NCBI RefSeq assembly: GCF_037975245.1
Contig: NC_092561.1
Span: forward strand, 21,402,826 to 21,466,825
DNA: 64,000 nucleotides
Origin: Apostichopus japonicus
Lineage: Eukaryota > Echinodermata > Holothuroidea > Aspidochirotida > Stichopodidae
Direction: 5' to 3'
In this document: in pieces, positions 11,239 through 22,674 of the stretch
How the letters are laid out: each line of letters opens with the position of its first letter
How positions within the stretch are numbered: the stretch's first letter is position 1
The notes under the pieces: generated by a model
Told to the model about the DNA's origin: nothing
Database searches by the model: none
What the model saw: only the letters and a program-made list of their open reading frames with translations
Position numbers and translations under genes: made by a program

Positions 11239-11467
11239 AAAAGACCATTCAGATTATATTGATCATTTGGTATTAGGGGTATTGACAGACCAGATAACAG
11301 TGGAGGGTGGGGGGGTTGAGTGTCAAAATGGGATACAGCGTGGGATTAATTTGAGGGACAATAAAAGATGTAACATTTTCACGAAGACTTCAAAAAAAGT
11401 GAAAGGTGGCGTGTTTGTTTGTCAGCGGGGCCCCAATCTGGATCTCAAAGTCAGTTGGTCAGAAGGG

Positions 11468-12137
11468 CAGGGGCGTAGCGAGCGGGGGGGGGGTGTGGGG
11501 GGGAGGGGTAGACCCCCTACCCTTAGACCCCTCCCCCATTTCAGTCACCACTTCCAGATCCGTCGGCAAATCAATTTGACTTAAAATATGCACCAGATTG
11601 CATCTAAGGACGTTTCAAAACTAAAAATTTTCCAAAGGGGAGGAGGACACCCCCTCCCCTTAGACCCCTCCCCCATTTCAGTCACCACTTCCAGATCCGT
11701 CGGCAAATCAAACTTGACTTAAAATATACATCAGATTGCATCTAAGGACGTTTCAAAACTAAAAATTAGACCCCTCCCCCATTTCAGTCACCACTTCCAG
11801 ATCCGTCGGCAAATCAAATTTGACTTAAAATATACACCAGATTGCATCTAAGGACGTTTCAAAACTAAAAATTTTCCAAAGGGGAGGGGGAAACCCCCTC
11901 CCCTTAGACCCCTCCCCCATTTCAGTCACCACTTCCAGATCCGTCGGCAAATCAAATTTGACTTAAAATATGCACCAGATTGCATCTAAGGACGTTTCAA
12001 AACTAAAAAATTGCCAAAAGGGAGGGGGACACCACCTCCCCTTAGACCCCTCCCCCATTTCAGTCACCACTTCCAGATCCGTCGGCAAATCAAATTCTCC
12101 ACACCCCCCCAACAAAAACCCCTTCGCTACGCCCCTG
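11468..12137. mobile_element. Non-autonomous hAT-like element with internal tandem repeats
   Basis: Terminal inverted repeats read CAGGGGCGTAGCGA and TTCGCTACGCCCCTG. An exact 8-bp duplication CAGAAGGG flanks the element (11460-11467 and 12138-12145), as expected of hAT transposons. The interior is about five direct repeats, each holding TTTCAGTCACCACTTCCAG, ATCCGTCGGCAAATCAAA and GCATCTAAGGACGTTTCAAA. No transposase frame is present. Confidence 0.92.
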
Positions 12138-12145
12138 CAGAAGGG

Positions 12146-13319
12146 AGCTATCTCCAAATATAAATAGCAGCTTTAAAGGTTCCTACATGACACCCCTCCC
12201 CTCATCCCACTCCCAACACAACCAATTTTATGTCTAGATTGATCACTTAGAGGTAACAACAATACTTAAAAAAAATCCTTCAATATTATCTATCTATATT
12301 TATCTTTATTCTCCACAGCAGGTTTGTCAGTTATGACAAATCTCATTTAAATTATTTTCCTTCTTGATCACTCGTTTAATTAAAATTATTGTTTGGGTGA
12401 AAGTCAGAGGGGTTGGGACGGCTGATTTTCATGATTTATAAAGAAACCATCACAGAGGGAAAGATAACTGTCTTTATGAACAGGTCATTGGTTTCTGTTT
12501 TTCATTTAACATATTCAAATTATACAAGGGGAACTGCTTGCATGATAAGAGGCCCCAGTTTATGCAGACTGAAATTTTCTGGTTAAATTGTTGCTATTTT
12601 ACCAATTTTGTATTTCTACAATCAGGCATGGTGGAAGAGACTTCACTTGAGGAGGTGAGAGGGAGGAGGTAGCACAAACTTTCGAGCTGTGATACTGTTA
12701 CATATGAATTTTTGGATCATCCACTATGCAATCCATAGGAAAAATTCCAGTATTCTAATGGTTTTTCAGACAATAGTACAAATTTTGCGACAATTTTCTT
12801 AATCTTTCAACAACTTTTTAGTTATAATTTGATGTAAGTTTTCAACAGCAGGGCACTCCTTAAATAACAAATGGGACTTTTGAGTTTGTGCCTAAAAGTG
12901 AGGTTATCAGCCCTTAATTTGACAGAGAGAGTCGTTGTGTCTTCTGCGTAGTTTCAAACTTGGACAGATTATTTCCAGGGGGACTATGTGCATTTTGAAG
13001 GCTCAAATTCTTCGAGACACCCACGTGATGAATACTCAGGGATGTAAGGAACTTGTACATAACATAAACATTGATACTTATTTAACTCTGAGTTAGTTTT
13101 TATAAATGCTCCACGAAAAACAAGCGGCCAGATATTTTTGCAAGTTCATCGTTCACCTCAAAGAATTTCAAATATTTGACCCCGTGTTAATAAATCTGAG
13201 ATGAGGAAAACAGTAACAGAAACCATAACTCAAAAGATCATTGTCATTTTTACTTATCTATTTTCCATAAAATAATTATTTGCATCAGCTCGTTACAATT
13301 AACAGCAGTGACCTATATA
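12146..13319. other. Intergenic, no feature recognised
   Basis: AT-rich sequence with no supported gene. The last part should contain the NDUFB2 3' UTR on the minus strand. I see no canonical AATAAA there. Confidence 0.5.
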
Positions 13320-13394
13320 TTAGTCTTCATCAATGGGTGGTATCCCAAGCTCCTCGTCTGTCCACCCTGACGGATCTGGAAGCTGGAAATGACC
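13320..13394 (-). CDS. NDUFB2: NDUFB2, exon 4 (terminal)
   Basis: On the minus strand, acceptor CATTTCCAG is followed by a phase-0 exon coding GHFQLPDPSGWTDEELGIPP then IDED and TAA. The PDPS.WTDEELGIPP motif is diagnostic for the C-terminus of NDUFB2 (AGGG subunit), an accessory subunit of the membrane arm of mitochondrial complex I. Confidence 0.95.
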   Translation of the reverse strand, partial: GHFQLPDPSGWTDEELGIPPIDED

Positions 13395-16300
13395 CTGGAA
13401 ATGATGAAAAATGATAAAACCAATCAGCAATGCAAATGATCAACAGAGAACTAAAATAACCTTATTGTAACACAGCTATATAAATTAAAGGTATTTAGTA
13501 TATGTAGAGTCAAAGCAGAGCACATGGGATGTGGTGATGGGATGGTGGAGGGAAGTGATAGTGGGGGATGGGGTGATTAAGGGATGTGGTGGTGGAGGGG
13601 AGTGGTGGTGGGGGAAGGATGGTGGAAGGAAGGGGTGGTGGAGGGGAGGGGTGGTGGATGGAAGGGGTAGTGGAATGGTGGGAAGGGGTGGTGGAGGGGA
13701 GGGTGTTGGAGGGAAGGGATAGTGGGGGATGGGGTGGTGGAGGGAAGGGTGGTGGAGTGAAGGGATGTTGAAGGGGTGGTGGAGGGAAGGGGTAGTGGAT
13801 CGGTGGGAAGGGAAGGGGACATTTATAGGATGGTGGCGGGTTAACTCAAGTTCTGATATGAAACTATATGGCAGGTTATTAAGTAGTTCTTTTTCATTTG
13901 AGGTCAAAGTTTTCCACAAGGTCAAGCTACAAGATCAAACATGTGGTACACATTTCAATCGACAATGAAAAGCTTGAATATTTCACATGTTATATTGTAG
14001 ATTGAAATGACAATGACCTCTGATAACAAAATCACCACCTCGCATCCACGTCAGAATAAATCCGGAGCAGTTCAATTGAGCTTCATTTGGGACATCCCTT
14101 GACATGAAAGAAACCTTGACTTTACTATTTCCCTTCATAATCAAGAAGACCTCAATAATTGCAATTATTCGGAATTCTGGATAACATGTTTCAACTTTCT
14201 GCAAACAGTACCATTTTCTTGATGTTAAAAGTTTGTTGTTTAAACCTTTTGCAATCTGCTCTTCAAGTGAAAACTAGTGATAGACCATATCTGAACCATT
14301 ACAACCTGTTCCAGAAATCCACAATGGGTGACAAAATTCACTAATATCATTCTCAACTTTTAAGTCACAATTCTATTCATAACAATGAGAGATGAAAAGA
14401 ATTCTAACTAAGACTTTACAGAAAGTTAAAGGACAGGGACACTTATCATCTGTTAGGCAAATTTTTAAAGGATTTTTTTCCAGTTGCTCATCGGACAACC
14501 AAGTTTCACTTTGTGGTTGTCCAAAACAAATGTAGCAATAGCAAAAAGTATACACGCACTGTAGGTGAGATGTGAAGGCTTGGTGAATAAAACACCAGCT
14601 TTAGAGCCAGTAAACTGCCCATTAATTTAGATCATTGCCACACAAATATTTTTGTTTTATTTCAGTATCTCAAGTTTTGATGAAGGGTGATAGCAATTTA
14701 TCAGAATTTGCAGATATTTAAAACAATGGAATCTGAATTTGTTAAAAACAGCTAGTTATCTCTTCTAGCACATCCAATGCTCTCCTGACAGAAATTTGGT
14801 TGTCTCGGACTACAAGAATGTACAATGAAATATTTGCCTCGATATGAATTTGACTACAACACAGAAATGTATGTACTGTAGTGTACTATTTTAATTTAAA
14901 ACATGATATGAAAAGTGGTACTTACAAATACATCTTCTGGTTCATGGTAGAATCGCCAAAGTATCCAAAACCACATGACACCTAAGACAGTCTAGAAAAG
15001 ACAAAGAAAGAAACCACATGACACCTAGGACAGTATGGAAAAGACAAAGATAGAAAAGACATGACAGTTAGGACAGTATGGAAAAGACAAAGAAAGAAAC
15101 CACATGACACCTAGGACAGTATGGAAAAGACAAAGATAGAAAAGACATGACAGTTAGGACAGTATGGAAAAGACATAGAAAGAAAACATGACATCTGAGA
15201 CAGTCTGGAAAAGACAAAGAAAGAAAAGACATGACAGTTAGGACAGTATGGAAAAGACATAGAAAGAAAACACATGACATCTAAGACAGTCTGGAAAAGA
15301 CAAAGATAGAAAAGACATGACAGTTAGGACAGTATGGAAAAGACATAGAAAGAAAACACATGACATCTAAGACAGTCTGGAAAAGACAAAGAAAGAAAAG
15401 ACATGACAGTTAGGACAGTATGGAAAAGACATAGAAAGAAAAGACATGACAGTTAGGACAGTATGGAAAAGACATAGAAAGAAAACACATGACATCTAAG
15501 ACAGTCTGGAAAAGACAAAGAAAGAAAAGACATGACAGTTAGGACAGTATGGAAAAGACATAGAAAGAAAACACATGACATCTAAGACAGTCTGGAAAAG
15601 ACAAAGATAGAAAACACATGACATCTAAGACAGTCTGGAAAAGACATAGAAAGAAAAGACATGACATCTAAGACAGTCTGGAAAAGACAAAGAAAGAAAA
15701 GACATGACAGTTAGGACAGTATGGAAAAGACATAGAAAGAAAACACATGACATCTAAGACAGTCTGGAAAAGACAAAGATAGAAAAGACATGACAGTTAG
15801 GACAGTATGGAAAAGACACAGAAAGAAACCACATGACATCTGAGACAGTCTGGAAAAGACAAAGAAAGAAAAGACATTACACCTAGAACAGTCTAGAAAA
15901 GACAAAGAAAGAAACCACATGACACCTAGGACAGTATGGAAAAGACAAAGATAGAAAAGACATGACAGTTAGGACAGTATGGAAAAGACAAAGAAAGAAA
16001 CCACATGACACCTAGGACAGTATGGAAAAGACAAAGATAGAAAAGACATGACAGTTAGGACAGTATGGAAAAGACATAGAAAGAAAACACATGACATCTA
16101 AGACAGTCTGGAAAAGACAAAAAAAGAAAAGACATTACACCTAGAACAGTCTAGAAAAGACAAAGAAAGAAACCACATGACACATAGGACAGTATGGAAA
16201 AGACAAAGATAGAAAAGACATGACAGTTAGGACAGTATGGAAAAGACATAGAAAGAAAACACATGACATCTAAGACAGTCTGGAAAAGACAAAGAAAAGA

Positions 16301-19300
16301 CATTACACCTAGAACAGTCTAGAAAAGACAAAGAAAGAAACCAAATGACACCTAGGACAGTATGGAAAAGACAAAGATAGAAAAGACATGACAGTTAGGA
16401 CAGTATGGAAAAGACAGAAAGAAAACACATGACATCTAAGACAGTATGGAAAAGACAAAGAAAGAAAAGACATGACACCAAGGTCCGGAAAAGACAGAGA
16501 CAGAAAACACATGACACCTAGGACAGTCTGGAAAAGACAATTTAGACAGAAAATGAGGGTATCAATTAGTGTTTACACGGGTCCAAAAATCGGGAACCGG
16601 GTACCCGAGGGCCGTTACCCGTCGGGTATCCGGGTACTCGGGGAAAAAATTGTTTACCCTTGTGTATCACGATTTTTAAGAAATTACATATTGGATGCTG
16701 TAATCAATGCATTATATTCTCTACTGACAATGTTTTCATGTTCAAATACGTAGGTGTAAGATAAGGTATAAAACCTCCCTAAATAATTTTAATTTGCTTC
16801 TGTTTCTTTCATTAACTTGTTAATAAATTAATTATTTAATTATAATTAGCATTACTACTAAAATCGCACTGCCGCCGCTGCTTATGCTGGCTCGTGTACG
16901 TCTATTGGATCAAACCATATAAATATCCAATTTAGCTCTTAAACAGTTTTTAATACTACTACTATCTATTATGCAGGCCCAGGGTTCGCATTAGCCGCGA
17001 GATTGCGCGATTCACGCAAATTGATCGCATTTGGAATAAACGATTAGTAAAAAGCCACGCGATTACTATTTTTTAGTTATCCCGTAAAATTCCTTGTCAG
17101 CCTTTCCTTCTTTGAAATAAACGAATAAATAAATAATAATTTCTTCAACATGGTAGCCTAACACCACACTAAGTCAATGAGAAATCTAGCAAGCCTAACC
17201 ATCTGTTTATTTACTGGAGTTGTGACGCAGTTATAAGACATCCATGGAATACTTTCGTTATTGCTGTTACGTTCGACCACATTGTTGCCTAACACCACAC
17301 TAAGTCAATGGGGGTAGTCTTGCCTAGCCATCTGTTTATTAGCTGAAATTGTGACGCAGTTATAAGATATCTTTGGAAAGCTTTCGTTATTGCTGTTATC
17401 TTCGAACACATGGTAGCCTAACAACACACTAAGTCAATGGGAAATCAGCCTTACCATCGATTTGCCATTTTTTTTTTTAATCACACTTTGCTTAGGATTC
17501 GGGTAATAAATTAGGAACCGGGTAGTATCACGTCGGGCGGGTACCCGGGTACCCGGATAACCCGTGCAAACACTAGTATCAATAAATGACAGTACAATAG
17601 ACATTCAATCTCTCAATTATAGGTACTTACCTGTACTGTGCAAAATCACTTAGAATCAACTATCACAATTTTCAAAAACAAAACAAATCTTTTTTTCTTC
17701 TTTGGGGGTGAGGGGGAGGGGGTAACAAGATCTCACAGCTTCCAATCTGTGGTACTGTAGCTGTCATTTTCACAAGTGTGTTATTAGATTGTCCTGGGTT
17801 ACACAGGATATGCAATGTAGTCTTTGATTTTCTGATTATGTGTAACTTACATATTTAAGTGTGAAAAACTGAAATAATTTCATTCATGTTGAATTCATAA
17901 CAACCATCTGTTGGTATTTAAACACATGTATTTCAAAACACATATATTTACAAACAGTAATTCTAGATACATGTGCTCATCAAAGTAATCTTAAAAATGA
18001 AAACCATATTTTTTATAGCTCGCTATGTAGATCACACACAGTGTCCTGCCTCACATATGAAGATACTGTACTTCAGAATACCACTGAAGGGACAAAGAAT
18101 TATCCCTCAGCCCTATCTGTATCGTATCATGTACAGTATGCATATTAAAGATTGTGTCCATTTATTAAACAATTCAACAGCCTCACATAAAGCACTATTA
18201 GAAATCTGGCCTGAATATTAAGAACATCACTCTAATAATATTGATGACTGGGGTATTGTGCCAATAAGTATCTCACTGTCTGACTATAAATCAAGTTTTT
18301 GCATTAGACTTACAATTTTACACCAAACCTTAACTAGATGTAGTAAGAAGATAAGTTTACAAATTTTCTCCACCAAATAAAATTCCATGGAAGTAGGGGG
18401 TGTGAGGGACGTTGGGGGCAGGGGAGTGAACCAAATATAATTGTTCAATCAAACTCAACTGTAAAAGTTGCTTTTAATAATGAAAGGCCTTACTTAACAG
18501 CACTGATTGTAAAGCTTGGTTAATCATGAACAAATGGAAGGAAACTTAATTCAGTCTGGTAATACAGTAATGCATTGAAACCTGATTCTGAGCAACACTA
18601 CTCTACCTGAGCAATTATCTGGTTTTTACGAGGGGCTGGTGCAGTCTGGCGATAAAGGAAATGTCCACTGTAATGGAGAAAAAAAAAAGAATATGGAAGT
18701 ATTTAGTATTAAATTTGTAATTGAAAACAAAACAACATCTGAGAAAGAAGTGAGCGAGAGCGACATTACAAAAGTTTGAGATCTTAGTAGAATCATGTTT
18801 GACACTTCACTGTATGAGTCTCACATTTAGCGCATTAAAGGGTGTAAAGACTCGCGCACAAAGAAACATCTCATGCCGGTAATCTGACCTAGTTTTGAAT
18901 GAGGTGTAACAGAAGTGTTAGACACCACCATCGATCCCAGAAAATACACACGCAGCTTGCTACCGTCGGTAATTAGACACTAGTGTACAGTCAATACATG
19001 CAGCTGCGGTCAATACCCACAGCACAGTGTACAAACGATACAGCGATGGACATCTCAGGTCCAGCTAAAGATAACTTGTAAGGTATCACGATTCATTACT
19101 GTCTGCATTTTGTAGCGACAAGAAGAAAACTTCACTTGCAAGCAACAGAAAGTTAACATTTTCAGAGCGCGACACATGGTTTGGGGCGAGTCTTCAATGC
19201 CTTAAATGCTTCATGGAGTCCTGAGCCTGACTGAGGAGGTATGGTCATACAGTAGATTGCCTTTAGAATAATGAGGTACTGTAAACTGGTACATGTATTT

Positions 19301-22300
19301 ATATCACCATTCTTGTCACTTGCAGCTCCTTGACCACAGACCAGCTGGTTTGTTAGTGAGATACTATCTTCCTGCTAACCTCTACTATGTTAAAAAGTAT
19401 GGTTTCATGGCATTGATAGGATATTTCATGAAGCAGTATTTTGTTTTGATTTGTTTCAATAATACCTTGAATAATGGGCTTGTCAGTTACCTATGTGAAT
19501 GTTTTGGTTATAGGCTCCAGAGTTACCTAATGTAAAATCCCCAGCAAGTTCTCTGACAAGGGTTGTTAAAATAATATGAAGAAAAATTAAGAAGAAAATA
19601 ATGAGGTCTACTGCCAATATTATGACAAATTCTTCACGAATGAAAACATTTCTAGCTAACACCAGCAATCGGTTTCTCGATTAAGTTTCGCAAAATGTGG
19701 AGGTCATTCCACATGTAACCTAACCTCCTGGTATTGGTGGGGGTCCCTTCACTATTTAGGCAACGGTTGCCATTTAGAACATAAGTTAAGGTTGCCAAAC
19801 GAAACCGAAGGAAAATAAGAAACTTGTAAACATAAAGTAGTAAAATTACTTCAAAATTTGGCAACATAAAGGGGTCAAATTAAGATTCTGAGGTCAAAGA
19901 GCCACTTTAAATTCTGTGTAAGGTGCCTCTCAGGTCACGGGCCGATTAGTAGCGCAGGAGCTTCCTGGTGGGAACCAGGGGCCACTTAATTTAAACGAAA
20001 AATGAGTCATGTTGGATGTACCATGAACATCAAGGGGTGGGGGGGGGGTGGATGGCGGGGTTATCAAGTACCCCCACAAGAAAGACAGCCAGTCATGTAT
20101 GAGAATCCATGAACAAAATTTCATTTTTACAACTACCGCCATGTAGTCAGTATGACTAAAATTCTCTTCGCTGCAAAATCATATTTCAATCCACACTTAC
20201 AATGCTACGTTTTAGTCTCTGTGGAAGTACAATACACTTTTTTCCAGCAAAAAAACTAGGCATATACATGCAGCTACTGTAAGTAATGCACATTGAGAAG
20301 TATATATTTCTGTGCAACATAAGTTTGAAACTGTCACAGAACCATTAATATAGTTAGTTGCTGCACCTACGTTTCCCCAAACCATTCCCAAGGGACATCA
20401 TGCATTGCTGTTGTTGCTACTGTATTTGGCTACAAAGATAACCTGTTTCTGTAACAAAACAGTATTTAAGTAAGTATATATTTATTTTGTACTTGTGTAC
20501 TGTAGGCTTGGGTGACTAACCTCACAGCACATCTAAATTGCGGCCGCCTTTTTCTCCAATTTTTTTGGCCGTCCTTATTGCAACATAGTGCGTAAAAATT
20601 AGTGTTTGCACGGGTTATCCGGGTACCCGGGTACCCGCCCGACGTGATACTACCCGGTTCCTAATTTATTACCCGAATCCTTAGCAAAGTGTGATTTAAA
20701 AAAAAAAAAAAAATGGCAAACCGACGGTTAGGCAGATTTCCCATTGACTTAGTGTGCTGTTAGGCAACAATGTGGTCGAAGATAACAGCAATAACGAAGG
20801 GGCCCGCTCGACGCGATACTACCCGGTTCCTAATTTATTACCCGAATCATACGCAAAGTGTGATTGTTTAAAAAAAAAATTGCAAACTGATGGTTAGGCT
20901 GATTTCCCATTGACTTACAGTAGTGTGTTGTTAGGCTACCATGTGTTCGAAGATAACAGCAATAACGAAAGCTTTCTATAGATATCTTATAACTACGTCA
21001 CAATTTCAGCTAATAAACAGATGGCTAGGCTAGACTACCCCCATTGACTTAGTGTGGTGTTAGGCAACCGTGTGGTCGAACGTAACAGCAATAACGAAAG
21101 TATTCCATGGATGTCTTATAACTGCGTCACAACTCCAGCAAATAAACAGATGGTTAGGCTTAGCTAGATTTCTCATTGACTTAGTGTGGTGTTAGGCTAC
21201 CATGTGGAAGAGCTCTATTATTATTTATTCATTCGTTTATTTCAAAGAAGGAAAGGCTGACAAGGATTTTACGCGATGTTTATGGATTATAGACGGGATA
21301 ACTAAAAAATAGTAATCGCAAGTGGCTTTTTACTAATCGTTTATTCCAAATGAGATCAAATTGCGCGAATCTCGCAATCTCGCGGCTAATGCGAACCCTG
21401 GGCCTGCATAATAGATAGTAGTAGTATTAAAAACTGTTTAAGAGATAAATTGGATATCTATATGATTTGATCCAATAGACGTGCACGAGCTAGCATAAGC
21501 AGCGGCGGCAGTGCGATGTTAGTAGTAGTGCTAATTATAATTAAATAATTAATTTATTAACAAGTTAATGAAAGAAACAGAAGCAAATAAAAATTATTGA
21601 GGGAGGTTTTATACCTTATCTTACACCTACGTATTTGAACATGAAAACATTGTCAGTAGAGAATATAATGCATTTATTACAGCATCCAATATGTAATTTC
21701 TTGAAAATCGTGTTACAGTACACGAGGGTAAACACATTTTTTTCCGGATACCCGGATACCCGACGGGTAACGGCCCTCGGGTACCCGGTTCCCGATTTTT
21801 GGACCCGTGTTAACACTAGTAAAAATCCAGTATTTCTATTGTAATTCTTGGAAGTTAAACAGCTGAAACTCATAATATTATGGTTATAACTTGTTAAGTT
21901 TCGTAATCTGCAGTACTTTTGTGCTCTCAACCTTTATCTGTAAGTAGGCCAACAACATGGGATTTCCACACGTATGTTCATACAGTAACCAGTAGACTGG
22001 TAGGGCTGCTAGTGCTATACTTGCTAATGTTTTAAGAGTTGCGTGAGCCTAGCCAAGTATGTGTACAATATATGGGAAGTTAGCTGGGTACTATTTGAAG
22101 ATGAAAAATGCTGCACCCAGCCTCCTTTTTTATCCAGCCTCCATTTTATGAAACATCTAGCGTAGGCACCAGTTGAGTTTTTTTGCTAAGCTTTAAACAC
22201 CCTCCCCCAAGTTTTGCATAATTTTTGCCATTTGGAAATCTTAATCAAAATTACCTCACTAAAGTATGAATGATCACACTACTCTCTGGGAGCTGACCTG

Positions 22301-22674
22301 TCTGAGCAAGTTAGAGGCTCAGAGCATAGCTAACACATCCCAAGTCAATGAATGTATACATATTTTTTTACAGTAAATAATTTGGTGTGATATACAGTGG
22401 GATCGTCTGTGGGTAGGTGTACAGTAGGTCCGGCTAAAGTTAGGAGCACTCTATCACTGTTAAATATTAGTGTAATTTAGGCATAGGCTAGGCTACGTTA
22501 GGCTTATCTTGTTTACCCTACGTTAAATTTTGCTTCGCCTAACTTCGGTTGTAGCCCTCACATTCTAAGCAAAATATGAAATATGTTCAAGCAGTCTTAC
22601 TGTCGCCTTAGAGGTAGCTGGTGTGTTCTATGAAGGATTCTAGAAGAACATCGCAGCTGATTTAAGAGCCTCAT
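13320..22674 (-). CDS. NDUFB2: NDUFB2, complex I accessory subunit (whole gene, 4 coding exons)
   Basis: Joined minus-strand exons 22601-22674, 18607-18667, 14926-14991 and 13320-13394 give a 91-residue protein, slightly shorter than the ~105-residue vertebrate precursor. It starts with an Arg-rich mitochondrial presequence (MRLLNQLRCSSRILHRTHQL), then a short matrix or membrane-proximal segment, one hydrophobic membrane segment (VMWFWILWRFYH) and the conserved C-terminal PDPSGWTDEELGIPP motif. In the family the protein sits in the inner mitochondrial membrane as a non-catalytic subunit of NADH:ubiquinone oxidoreductase. Phases (2, 0, 0) agree at all junctions. The introns carry a minisatellite, two inverted hAT-like elements and a TTAA element. 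The downstream-strand neighbour on the same strand is an aldo-keto reductase gene; no functional link is implied. Confidence 0.93.
13529..13832. repeat. G-rich (GGTGG/GGGGA)n simple repeat in NDUFB2 intron 3
   Basis: Purine-rich plus strand built of GGTGGTGGAGGGAAGGGG-type words. The NDUFB2 pre-mRNA carries the C/U-rich strand. Open frames on either strand are repeat artefacts. The G runs could form quadruplexes in the plus strand. Confidence 0.85.
14926..14991 (-). CDS. NDUFB2: NDUFB2, exon 3
   Basis: The minus-strand acceptor is a strong pyrimidine tract ending TTTCTAG, and the donor is GTAAGT. The 66-nt phase-0 exon codes for TVLGVMWFWILWRFYHEPED then VF, which is the membrane segment of NDUFB2. 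The acceptor and first ~20 nt of this exon are the founder of the adjoining 43-bp minisatellite (14971-16546). Confidence 0.95.
14971..16546. repeat. Minisatellite, ~43-bp unit, ~36 copies, derived from NDUFB2 exon 3
   Basis: Each unit holds ACATGACACCTAGGACAGT or a variant followed by ATGGAAAAGACAAAGAAAG. Read on the minus strand this is a pyrimidine tract (CTTTCTTTGTCTTTTC), then CAG, TAG or CAT, then ACTGTC and the next bases of exon 3. The first copy overlaps the real exon and acceptor, so the array grew from it. It occupies the 3' part of intron 2. Many units keep an intact AG. Confidence 0.93.
16567..17575 (+). mobile_element. hAT-like non-autonomous element, copy 1
   Basis: The 1009-bp element has inverted ends TAGTGTTTACACGGGT and ACCCGTGCAAACACTA, and an exact 8-bp duplication GTATCAAT (16559-16566 and 17576-17583). 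GGGTACCCGG-rich subterminal palindromes follow each end. Inside, a ~130-bp tandem repeat contains CACACTAAGTCAATGG. No transposase is encoded. The element sits in NDUFB2 intron 2. Confidence 0.93.
17584..18606. other. NDUFB2 intron 2, unique part
   Basis: AT-rich intronic sequence between the hAT-like element and exon 2. No other feature is seen. Confidence 0.5.
18607..18667 (-). CDS. NDUFB2: NDUFB2, exon 2
   Basis: The minus-strand acceptor is CCATTACAG and the donor GTAGAG. The 61-nt exon enters in phase 2 and leaves in phase 0, coding (H)GHFLYRQTAPAPRKNQIIA then Q. The YRQ word matches the conserved region before the membrane segment in NDUFB2. This small exon lies between two long inverted transposon copies. 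Confidence 0.88.
18835..19205. mobile_element. TTAA-flanked MITE, copy 1
   Basis: The ends are inverted: TTAAAGGGTGTAAAGACTCGC shortened here to its shared part AAGACTCGC at the left, and GCGAGTCTT at the right, each next to TTAA. Target TTAA is typical of piggyBac and some Kolobok elements. A second copy with the same interior is at 32327-32670. No coding capacity is seen. Confidence 0.8.
19206..20599. other. NDUFB2 intron 1, unique part
   Basis: Intronic AT-rich sequence with a short G run at 20035-20060. No exon could be supported. Confidence 0.5.
20600..21818 (-). mobile_element. hAT-like non-autonomous element, copy 2 (inverted)
   Basis: This is the inverted relative of 16567-17575, 1219 bp long, with the same TAGTGTTTGCACGGGT ends. 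An exact 8-bp duplication GTAAAAAT flanks it (20592-20599 and 21819-21826). It carries an extra internal duplication around 20640-20880 (ACTACCCGGTTCCTAATT twice). It sits in NDUFB2 intron 1, on the other side of exon 2 from copy 1. Confidence 0.93.
22601..22674 (-). CDS. NDUFB2: NDUFB2, exon 1 (mitochondrial presequence)
   Basis: The minus-strand exon runs from ATG to donor GTAAGA in phase 2. It codes for MRLLNQLRCSSRILHRTHQL then PLRR, a basic, acid-free presequence typical of mitochondrial import. The phase joins exactly to exon 2, making a His codon. Selected because it is the only upstream ATG exon I found with the right phase and targeting character. Confidence 0.8.

Noticed and set aside
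13485-13925. Pro/His/Ser-rich open frame on the minus strand
   Set aside because: Product of the G-rich simple repeat in NDUFB2 intron 3.
15068-16512. Minus-strand open frames rich in SLSFPDC and FLCLFHTVL
   Set aside because: They read through the 43-bp array derived from the NDUFB2 exon-3 acceptor and have no start or splice support.
19930-20142. Candidate NDUFB2 first exon starting MAVVVKMKF
   Set aside because: No donor in phase 2 and no presequence character. The exon at 22601-22674 fits both.
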